Source: Pseudomonadota bacterium (GTDB lineage Bacteria; Pseudomonadota; Alphaproteobacteria; Rhodospirillales; 2-02-FULL-58-16). Taken from it: 15,168 bases of DNA. How positions within the stretch are numbered: position 1 is the stretch's first letter; every line of letters begins with the position of its first letter. This document shows, in pieces, positions 7,400-13,450 of the stretch. Below the pieces are notes generated by a model. It ran no database searches. It saw only the letters and a list, made by a program, of their open reading frames with translations, and was not told the origin of the DNA. A program made the translations under genes and the position numbers. The stretch covers positions 1 to 15,168 of the forward strand of contig JACZWD010000040.1 of assembly GCA_022572335.1 (NCBI GenBank). The letters are read 5' to 3'.

Positions 7400-8320
7400 T
7401 TGAGCGATACCCCCCCCACCCTTGGCGGCGTCTTCGCCGCCGTCCTGACGCCGCTCGACGCCGCGCTGGCGCCGGACCACGCGGCCCTGGCCCGCCATTG
7501 CCGCTGGCTGCTGGCCAACGGCTGCGACGGGCTGGCGGTGCTCGGCACCACCGGCGAGGCCAACGCGTTCTCGGTGGACGAGCGCCTGGCCATCTTGGAA
7601 GGGCTGGCCGAGGCCGGCATTCCCGCCGGCACGCTGCTTCCCGGAACCGGCTGCTGCGCCGTGCCCGACACCGTGGCCCTGACCCGCCGGGCGGTGGAGC
7701 TGGGCGTCGCCGGGGTGCTGATGCTGCCGCCCTTTTATTACAAGAAGGTCAGCGACGACGGCCTGTTCGCGGCGTATTCCGAGGTCATCGAGCGGGTCGG
7801 CGACGCGCGGCTGCGGGTCTATCTCTACCACTTCCCCCAGATGTCCGCGGTCCCCATCGGCCAGGCCCTGATCGAACGGCTGCTCGCGCGCTACCCGGGC
7901 ACGGTGGCCGGCATGAAGGACAGTTCCGGCGATCTCGACAACATGACGCGCATCGCCCGGGCGCTGCCCGGCTTCGCCGTGTTCAGCGGCTGGGACGACC
8001 TGCTTCTGCCCCTGCTCGAGGCCGGCGGGGCCGGGTGCATCACCGCCGTCGGCAACGTCGCCAGCACCCTGGCGGCGGAGGTCTATGCGGGCTGGCGCGA
8101 CGGCGGCGCCCAGGCGGCCCACGGGCGCCTGGAGGCGGTGCGCACCGTGATCGCCGCCTATCCCCTGAGCGCGGCGTTAAAAGAGATCATGGCGCGCCAT
8201 ACCGGCGACGATGCGTGGCGCACCGTCCGCCCGCCGCTCACGCGCCTGGACGACGCCCAGGCGGCGGCGCTCATGGAAGCGCTCGCCGGCACCGGCTTCT
8301 CCCTGCCGCCGGCGCCATGA
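7400..8320 (+). CDS. Dihydrodipicolinate synthase family lyase/aldolase (DapA superfamily)
   Basis: A 306-aa TIM-barrel, Schiff-base class I enzyme. It shows the substrate-carboxylate motif GTTGE (49-53), a tyrosine in the YNxP position (Tyr143, reading YHFP), and the lysine that forms the imine (Lys173 in GMKDSSGD). These residues support a pyruvate-utilising lyase or aldolase rather than proving true dihydrodipicolinate synthase: the His after Tyr143 where DapA usually has Asn, and the GWDD segment, suit a side-branch such as 4-hydroxy-2-oxoglutarate or deoxy-sugar-acid aldolases. TTG 7400 is the chosen start, since GGGGAGA lies 7 bases upstream and no ATG or GTG fits the family start. The stop overlaps the next gene by four bases (ATGA). 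Confidence 0.88.
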   Translation: MSDTPPTLGGVFAAVLTPLDAALAPDHAALARHCRWLLANGCDGLAVLGTTGEANAFSVDERLAILEGLAEAGIPAGTLLPGTGCCAVPDTVALTRRAVELGVAGVLMLPPFYYKKVSDDGLFAAYSEVIERVGDARLRVYLYHFPQMSAVPIGQALIERLLARYPGTVAGMKDSSGDLDNMTRIARALPGFAVFSGWDDLLLPLLEAGGAGCITAVGNVASTLAAEVYAGWRDGGAQAAHGRLEAVRTVIAAYPLSAALKEIMARHTGDDAWRTVRPPLTRLDDAQAAALMEALAGTGFSLPPAP

Positions 8321-9060
8321 CCTGGGGGCCCGGGATTGAGCCGGCGCCGGGGCCGCGCAACAGCCGCGACAAGACCTTCACCCTGGACCTGGAGGGCCGC
8401 GCGGTGCCGCTCAGGGTGCGCCGCAACGCGCGCGCCCGGCGCCTTGTCCTGACCATCGACACCGCCGCCGGCGGCGTGGTGGTCACCGTGCCCAACCGCG
8501 TCGCGGTGCGCGACGGCGTCGAGCTGGCGCGCAGCAAGGCCGGGTGGATCCTCGACTGCCTGGACGCCCTGCCGCCGAGGACGCCCTTCGCCGACGGCGC
8601 GGTGGTGCCCGTCCTCGGGGTCGGCCACCGGGTGCGCCATTGTCCGGGGCGGCGCGGCACCGTGTGGCGCGAAGACGGCGAGATCGTAGTCGCCGGCCGC
8701 CCCGAGCACCTGGCCCGGCGGCTCACCGACTGGCTGCGCCGGACGGCGCGGCGCGAGATCGCGGCCCGGGTGGCGGACAAGGCGGCGCGGCTGGGCCGCA
8801 CGCCGGGGCGCGTGACCATCCGCGACACCCGCTCGCGCTGGGGGTCGTGCTCGGCCAACGGGGACCTTTCGTTCTCCTGGCGTCTGGTGATGATGCCGGA
8901 AGCGGTGCTCGACTACGTGGTCGCCCACGAGGTGGCGCATCTCGCCTACCGCGGCCACGGACCGCGCTTCTGGGGCGCCGTGGCGCGGCTGACCGACGAC
9001 CCGGACGGCGCCCGCGCGTGGATCAGGCGGCACGGGGAATCCATGCACCGCTATGGCTGA
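8317..9060 (+). CDS. YgjP-type (M48/DUF45, SprT-like) metal-dependent hydrolase
   Basis: A 247-aa protein of the YgjP/DUF45 metallopeptidase-like family. The zinc site is HEVAH (His204, Glu205, His208) with a third likely ligand His214 in YRGHGPRFW. The preceding RSRWGSCSANGDLSFSWRL and MMPEAVLDYVVAHE are the family hallmark. Members are annotated as metalloproteases or as pyrophosphatase-like enzymes, so the substrate is open. ATG 8317 overlaps the DapA-like stop in ATGA, implying coupled translation with an enzyme of apparently unrelated function. The 116 bases after its stop hold no further gene that I can support. Confidence 0.91.
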   Translation: MTWGPGIEPAPGPRNSRDKTFTLDLEGRAVPLRVRRNARARRLVLTIDTAAGGVVVTVPNRVAVRDGVELARSKAGWILDCLDALPPRTPFADGAVVPVLGVGHRVRHCPGRRGTVWREDGEIVVAGRPEHLARRLTDWLRRTARREIAARVADKAARLGRTPGRVTIRDTRSRWGSCSANGDLSFSWRLVMMPEAVLDYVVAHEVAHLAYRGHGPRFWGAVARLTDDPDGARAWIRRHGESMHRYG

Positions 9061-9176
9061 AGTTTGCGGGAGGCGGGCCCTTGAAGGGCGGTGCGGTTGG
9101 GTCTGAAGGCTGCCGTGTCAGGGTTCGTTTCAGGCTCGGAGCGGACATTAAGGTGGGCCGCACTCGACGTCGGCAA

Positions 9177-9413
9177 ATGAGTCGAAGCAGATATTTAGGG
9201 GAAATATTGGATTTGCGGAACCGCGTAGCGTACCACGAGCCATTGATTGAGCGTGACCTCTCGAAGGAGCACACAAACATCATTGAGTTTATACGGTGGA
9301 TATCTCCCGAGAAGGCGGAATGGGTGCGAGCACATGGTTTTGTGCGGGCGGCCCTTCGACAGCGGCCACGCGACGAAGGCCCGCGGAGCAGGCCTCATCA
9401 GACCGCGCGGTGA
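9177..9413 (+). pseudogene. C-terminal remnant of an Abi-like HEPN protein
   Basis: This frame encodes the C-terminal HEPN segment of Abi_2-like proteins: EILDLRNRVAYHEPLI, HTNIIEFIRWISP and EKAEWVRAHGF. Arg14 and His20 form the R-x5-H pattern of the HEPN RNase-type active site. The expected N-terminal two thirds are missing; the same frame is open upstream and still looks related (RTRRRQ) to about 9140, after which it only shadows the YgjP gene. ATG 9177 is merely the first ATG. Past residue 58 the frame runs into the 24-bp repeat and reads arginine/proline-rich sequence unlike the family. Full-length relatives act in phage abortive infection; this piece is probably non-functional. Base composition is lower in G+C than the preceding genes. 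Confidence 0.62.
9345..9368 (+). repeat. Direct repeat, left copy (24 bp)
   Basis: It shares the 18-base core GCCCTTCGACAGCGGCCA (9351-9368) exactly with 12330-12347, and 23 of 24 bases over the whole unit (mismatch at 9350/12329). It lies where the HEPN homology ends. Identity of this length is not expected by chance in 15 kb. Confidence 0.85.
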
Positions 9414-9457
9414 CAAGGATTGAAAACCAACAATTCAGGGCGCAACCGGAAGTGAAA

Positions 9458-10315
9458 CTATGTCCCTTGAGACCTACTTTTTTGTTTCCGCAATGTTTCC
9501 TGGATCCAGCGCCGACGATGGGCATGCAAGCTGTCTTTTGGATCCAGCGTGTAATAACAAGTGGCCTTTCCGGTCCCCGCAACGACGTGGTTCTTGCTGA
9601 GTACCGAAAATACATGACGGTCAGCGCTCATCCCCTTCTTGTCGGTGGGCCACGGGGTAGTCCACCAATGCAGCGCCCCGTGGCAGCGGAGCTTGTCGAT
9701 CATGAGGCTACTGGGGTCCACGAAACCGCCGAGATGCTTGCGGTAAAAGCCGGCATCTGGCCCAACCGATTCCCACCTATCGATGCAGAGGGGCACATGA
9801 TTGACGGGATCCACATACCAGCGGAGGGAAAACGCCCACTCCACGTCGCGGATCACGGTGAGCATGCTAGAGAGGTGATCCTTGTGCCACCAGTTATCAT
9901 CGTCCAAGTAGGCCACGTAGCGACTGTTGGCCAGGTAACTGAGGACCGTGCGCAAGGCGCCACCGTCGCGGGCTGGATATAAGCCTCCATGCCGCACAGA
10001 CGTCGAATACCTGGGATTAAGGAGCGTGACCAGGCAGTTTCGTGGGCAGGAGTCGAAAATGTCGCTGAGAAGCTCTCGGCTGCTCACAGCTTTGTCCACG
10101 CCGATCAGGATATGGATCCTCCCCGCGAAGTTTTGATTGAATACTGATTGAACCGCTCGCCTGAGTGTGGGGCGCAAGACCGTGATCATAACCACGGCAA
10201 CATCGAACGGGTGCTGAAGTTCTGTCTCGGGCCAAGCGATGTTGTAGCCAATTGTTTGGAAGCGCAGCCCACCTTGCTGGCTTTTCTTATTGGTTTTTTC
10301 TTGATCTGAACTCAT
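9458..10315 (-). CDS. Glycosyltransferase, GT-A (family 2-like)
   Basis: A 285-aa cytoplasmic glycosyltransferase. After a charged N-terminus come the nucleotide-sugar fold start VAVVMITVLRPTLRRAVQSV (39-58), ILIGVD, and the metal-binding acidic motif VAYLDDDNWW (DDD at 138-140), all as in GT2-like enzymes. Donor and acceptor sugars cannot be read. It follows the broken sulfotransferase gene after 52 bases on the same strand, so the pair probably formed an operon whose second gene now depends on reading through the insertion sequence or on a promoter near it. ATG 10315 was chosen; AGGAG lies about 16 bases upstream, rather far, so initiation may be weak. Codon usage is less GC-biased than in the chromosomal genes to the left. 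Confidence 0.83.
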   Translation of the reverse strand: MSSDQEKTNKKSQQGGLRFQTIGYNIAWPETELQHPFDVAVVMITVLRPTLRRAVQSVFNQNFAGRIHILIGVDKAVSSRELLSDIFDSCPRNCLVTLLNPRYSTSVRHGGLYPARDGGALRTVLSYLANSRYVAYLDDDNWWHKDHLSSMLTVIRDVEWAFSLRWYVDPVNHVPLCIDRWESVGPDAGFYRKHLGGFVDPSSLMIDKLRCHGALHWWTTPWPTDKKGMSADRHVFSVLSKNHVVAGTGKATCYYTLDPKDSLHAHRRRWIQETLRKQKSRSQGT

Positions 10316-10826
10316 GGATCTTTGTTAGGGACTCCTGCAGATAGGCAAATCCACAGCGATGCGTCTATCAGTAGCCACCCTTCTCCCTTAGCCGGCGTAC
10401 CCACTCTTCCTTTTCTGGAATGTCCTGTTTTCTTATTCGCGCTTTCTGTAAAGAGAAATCCCAGTCCGTCTCGATGCCTACGTGAGCACAAATTGATTTG
10501 CAAGTACTGTCTGTGTCATCGATTAAGTCCTCATAATTCAGACGCAGAGGCTTGATCTGATTCAATGCAAAGAAATGATGCCAGGATGAACGTTCTCGGA
10601 GAATAAACCGGACTGCTTGTTCAAACTTCATCGAGTCGAAATCCAGCGCTCTTTCTGAACTTAGTTTGGTCCATTGCTCTGTCCGGCGAGCAATCTCGTA
10701 GGAGACGCCCTGGTTGATTAGGTCGTACCTATCAAGATAGATAAATCGTATACCAGGAAAGTGACGGGAAATCACTTTAGCCCTGAGTAACGGCGGCATC
10801 ATCCAATACTGAATCTTGATGCCTAG

Positions 10827-11655
10827 GGTGTGGACTCAATTGATCCATAGTCTTATCGCGAAGATATGGATCATGGCGAGGAAGTTGCGGCTGAGTTTTT
10901 CGAAGCGTGTTGCGAGCCTTCGCATGTCTTTCATGGTGCAGAAGAAGCGCTCGACGATGTTGCGCATTTTGTAGAGACCCGCGTCATGGGGGATGGGTTT
11001 TCTGGCGTTGCTCTTTGATGGAATGACCGCCAGAGCCCCGTCATCGGCAATGAGCCCGCGGATGGCGCGCGAGCCGTAAGCCTTGTCGGCGATGACGGCA
11101 AGCGGCGCTCCGGCGCCTTCGAGAAGGTCCGGCAGGACTTGACAGTCATGGACTTGGCCGCCGGTGATGATAAAGCGCCGGGGACGACCGTGTTCATCGA
11201 CTACGGCGTGAACCTTGCTTGTGCGGCCGCCGCGTGAGCGGCCGATATCCTGCACCAGTTCCCCCCTTTTGCGCCGGCTGCCGCGCGGTGAGCCTTGACG
11301 ATGGATGAGTCGATGAAGAACAGGCTGTCGCCGGAGTGTTCGGCAAGCCCATCGAAGATCGCCTTCCATATGCCGCGCCGCGCCCAGCGCGCATAGCGGT
11401 TGTAGACGGTGGTGCGCGGGCCGTAGCGCTCGGGCAGGTCGCGCCACGGGGCGCCGGTGCGCAGAATATAGAAAATTCCGTTCAGAACCCGCCGGTCGTC
11501 CACACGCTTCGGGCCACGTCCGCCCTTGGGCAAAAGCGGCTCGATCACCGCCCATTCTTCGTCAGACAAATCAAATCGCATGATCAAACTCCTTTCCAAG
11601 GAGCTTGAATCACACTTCCACACTATGAATCAATAGGTTAAATTGGGTTCAGACC
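10827..11655 (-). mobile_element. IS5-family (IS427-type) insertion sequence, complete
   Basis: An 829-bp element with imperfect terminal inverted repeats: GGTGTGGACTCAATTGATCC at the left and, as reverse complement of the right end, GGTCTGAACCCAATTTAACC. CTAG occurs at both edges (10823-10826 and 11656-11659) and is the target duplication, confirmed by the target gene: one copy restores its frame. The transposase is encoded in two frames with a slippery run, as usual in the IS427 group. The palindromic target makes the exact edge ambiguous by one or two bases. Confidence 0.92.
10836..11581 (-). CDS. IS5/IS427-type transposase, two frames joined by -1 shift
   Basis: DDE transposase of the surrounding element, about 248 aa when joined. 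The first frame starts at ATG 11581 (MRFDLSDEEWAVIEPLLP; AGGAG 8 bases upstream) and ends at 11201; it carries the first Asp in FFIDSSIVKAH. The second frame ends at 10836 and carries VIADKAYGS and the Glu in NIVERFFCTMKDMRRLATRF. On the coding strand the frames overlap at AAAAGGGGGG (plus-strand 11261-11270): slipping back one base there gives AKGGELVQDIGRSRGGRTSK, the family sequence. A run of this type at the orfA/orfB overlap fits programmed -1 frameshifting. The length is exactly divisible only with the -1 shift. Confidence 0.9.
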
Positions 11656-12090
11656 CTAGTACGCCGTTGGCACCGGTTCTGCTCTCCTTAAGCGCTTGGA
11701 TGTAAGCATTCAGATTTACCTTTTCGTCGCCAATAAGGCCGAACCTTTCAGTCATTCGGTGAAATCCCGAATGGGTGTTGAAGTACTCAGCGGGAACTCC
11801 CATGACCCCGCTGGACTCCAGCAGATCACAGAGCAACCAACTGCCAACCCGAGGAGCGCAACATATTAGGTAGTAGCGTCGCTCTCCGCTAAAGGAAGGC
11901 CGGTCGAACTCAGCCTCATAGACCGCTGGATCGCCGAAGTGCCTCGCAAGCCCAAGAGTATTAGCCGACATTCCCCAGATGACTCCTCAAACTGGGCCCG
12001 ATGATAGCCGAGAATGCCGGATCGGCGAAGCCCTCTCCAGCGACCGATGCAAAGGCCGAAGGTTCGGTATGCGAACGTCCCCTTCCGGCT

Positions 12091-12347
12091 GAGGCTGTTG
12101 AAGAACTCTGTTGAGATCATTGCCGGATCGTGATTCCATCTTACTGATGGTTTCGGTGACGGAGGCGGTGTGATGATGGGGCAAGCTGTCGGTCAACAGG
12201 ACCGACTATTCTATGAGTTCAATCTTGAAGACCGCGTACCAACCAATCATCTGCTTCGCCGGATCGATGCGGTTCTTGATCTGAGTTGGCTACGCGCCGA
12301 GCTTTCGCCTTTCTACAGTCATACGGGCAGCCCTTCGACAGCGGCCA
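12091..12347 (+). mobile_element. 5'-terminal remnant of an IS1182-type insertion sequence
   Basis: Holds the left end of an element (GGCTGTTGAAGAACTC at 12093-12108 resembles ends seen in this type of element) and the beginning of its transposase. Everything after about 12336 is missing. The break coincides with the right copy of the 24-bp direct repeat. No matching right end is present in the window. Confidence 0.6.
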
Positions 12348-12373
12348 TAAATTCAAACCGAGACACTGCCTAA
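12173..12373 (+). pseudogene. Truncated IS1182-type transposase, N-terminus only
   Basis: The first 54 or so residues match the start of IS1182-type transposases: QQDRLFYEFNLEDRVP, HLLRRIDAVLDLSWLR and LSPFYSHTG. GGAGG lies 7 bases before ATG 12173. In intact proteins YSHTGRPS is followed by the catalytic domain; here it runs into TAAINSNRDTA and stops, so no Asp-Asp-Glu core remains. It is non-functional. Confidence 0.8.
12324..12347 (+). repeat. Direct repeat, right copy (24 bp)
   Basis: Partner of 9345-9368 in the same orientation, with one mismatch at 12329. It begins inside the truncated IS1182-type transposase and ends 29 bases before the 3' end of the intact sulfotransferase gene. Confidence 0.85.
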
Positions 12374-12376
12374 TTC

Positions 12377-13210
12377 CTATCCGAGGCGTTCCAGACCTTC
12401 GGAACAGGCCTGTAAGGCTTGAATTCGGACCTCGGCGCTGACCGTGATTTGGTTTTTCCCGCTTTCATCGAGGCCGAAGAATGCGGGATGAGCGGACTGC
12501 GCCATCATGTTCTCCCGCGAGCTTTGCTTCACGATAGGTTTCAGCACCCGCGGCGATGCATCCACCTCGAGAAAGGAAAAGAGGCGGCGAAGTTCGCCCA
12601 TTCTGTCTTCGACCAGGCTTTCGTAACGGATTGTCAGGATGTTCGAGCGCCCCTCGGCATGGTCACAGAAATGACGGACCAACGAGTTGAAACCCGCTGC
12701 CTGCAATCTGACGTAGCCCTCGAGCGTTCCCTCCGGATTTTCGAGAGGTTTCAGATGACCGGCCGCCCTGTCTTTTTCTTCCTTGGAGAGCCGGTGATTA
12801 TGGTTCCAGTTCGAGATCGCCTGGTCGACGGGATCGCGAAGTATGCAGATCAGCGGCGGGCTTTCGAACAAATCATCATAGAACTTCAATTTGCCGAAAA
12901 CGGAGTTGTCGTTCAGGCCATGTACGGGCTTGCCGCCGGCGAACCCACGCGAGAGGTTCAGAATGGTATCGCGAAGAATTGCTTGCGCAATGTTCATATC
13001 GACCGTGGGTGCGCCCTGTCCTCCGGTCCGGCGATCGGCGACCCTCAGGACCTTGTTGTAACTGGGGACGAAGGTGTCGATATTGCGGGCAATCGCCTCG
13101 AAGTTCTGTTCGGACGGACACGATACCTCCGGATGCATGCCAAGCATGCGCTGCAAAAAAGTCGTTCCGGATTTGGGTGGCCCGCAACAGAGAAAAAACC
13201 GATCCGCCAT
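12377..13210 (-). CDS. Sulfotransferase, PAPS-dependent (Sulfotransfer_1/3-like)
   Basis: A 277-aa cytosolic sulfotransferase that moves sulfate from PAPS to a hydroxyl, probably of a glycan or lipid carbohydrate. The 5'-phosphosulfate loop GPPKSGTTFLQRML is at 10-23 and the 3'-phosphate motif ICILRDPVDQAISNWNH at 121-137, with Arg125 and Ser133 the expected contacts. The region is complete, unlike the Stf0 gene. ATG 13210 was chosen because the PAPS loop follows at the usual distance; GTG 13228 would add MRSEIK. GGAAA precedes the ATG by a few bases. It lies 236 bases after the FkbM-type gene on the same strand, with a perfect palindrome in the gap. Confidence 0.88.
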   Translation of the reverse strand: MADRFFLCCGPPKSGTTFLQRMLGMHPEVSCPSEQNFEAIARNIDTFVPSYNKVLRVADRRTGGQGAPTVDMNIAQAILRDTILNLSRGFAGGKPVHGLNDNSVFGKLKFYDDLFESPPLICILRDPVDQAISNWNHNHRLSKEEKDRAAGHLKPLENPEGTLEGYVRLQAAGFNSLVRHFCDHAEGRSNILTIRYESLVEDRMGELRRLFSFLEVDASPRVLKPIVKQSSRENMMAQSAHPAFFGLDESGKNQITVSAEVRIQALQACSEGLERLG

Positions 13211-13255
13211 CTTTATTTCCGATCGCACAGTCGTGCCATGCAGGGTCGAATTCGT

Positions 13256-13450
13256 TCATTCCAGCGCCGTGGAAATTTCCACGCAGCGATCCCTGACAGA
13301 CCCGGGCCAGCGGGACGTTTGGCGTAAGGCTCGAATTGCCCGACCCCGAGCAGCAGATCCCAGCACGGCTGAAATGTTCCGTTCGCTTTCTCCCCGGGGC
13401 GTCCTGGCTTTTTGCTCCTCCGCGGTGGGTTCCGGCTTTACCCTGCTCAT
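13256..13450 (-). CDS. Possible small ORF, 64 aa, overlapping the methyltransferase stop
   Basis: Starts at an ATG overlapping the FkbM-type gene's stop in ATGA and encodes a basic, low-hydrophobicity peptide (MSRVKPEPTAEEQKARTPRG...) ending at 13256. The overlap favours coupled translation, but third-position G+C is lower than in the neighbouring gene, and I recognise no domain. It may be only spacer sequence. Confidence 0.2.
   Translation of the reverse strand: MSRVKPEPTAEEQKARTPRGESERNISAVLGSAARGRAIRALRQTSRWPGSVRDRCVEISTALE
13268..13283. promoter_or_regulatory. Perfect 16-bp palindrome upstream of the sulfotransferase
   Basis: CGTGGAAATTTCCACG reads the same on both strands and sits 57 bases before the sulfotransferase ATG. 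The symmetry without a spacer and the A/T-rich centre look like a dimeric regulator operator rather than a terminator, since no T-run follows. The regulator is unknown. Confidence 0.45.

Larger units (their letters stand above)
10368..11971 (-). pseudogene. Stf0-type sulfotransferase, interrupted by an IS5-family element
   Basis: Two pieces of one gene. The N-terminal part (11971 to about 11656) has the PAPS-binding start YYLICCAPRVGSWLLCDLL followed by PAEYFN, typical of Stf0 (trehalose 2-sulfotransferase-like) enzymes. The C-terminal part (10826 to 10368) has FPGIRFIYLDRYDLINQGVS and LRLNYEDLI. Between them sits an insertion sequence with a CTAG duplication. Removing it together with one CTAG gives a continuous 256-aa protein through NGVLGIKIQYWMMPPLL with no stop. 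As it stands the first part ends after a few IS-encoded residues (SEPNLTY). The gene should be inactive, since the PAPS loop is separated from the rest. GAGGAG lies 10 bases before ATG 11971. Confidence 0.9.

Noticed and set aside
9296..9982. 228-aa plus-strand ORF opposite the glycosyltransferase
   Set aside because: No recognisable motif, while the opposite strand has a GT-A fold signature with DDDN.
11866..12120. 84-aa minus-strand ORF overlapping the start of the Stf0 gene
   Set aside because: No recognisable family, and it overlaps the confirmed Stf0 N-terminus in another frame; it may be debris between the IS1182 remnant and Stf0.
9345..12347. The direct repeats as ends of an integrative element with its own integrase
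   Set aside because: No integrase, recombinase or tRNA gene lies in or beside the interval, so an attachment-site interpretation is unsupported for now.
12419..13327. 302-aa plus-strand ORF opposite the sulfotransferase
   Set aside because: Antisense of a gene with both PAPS-binding motifs; not protein-like.
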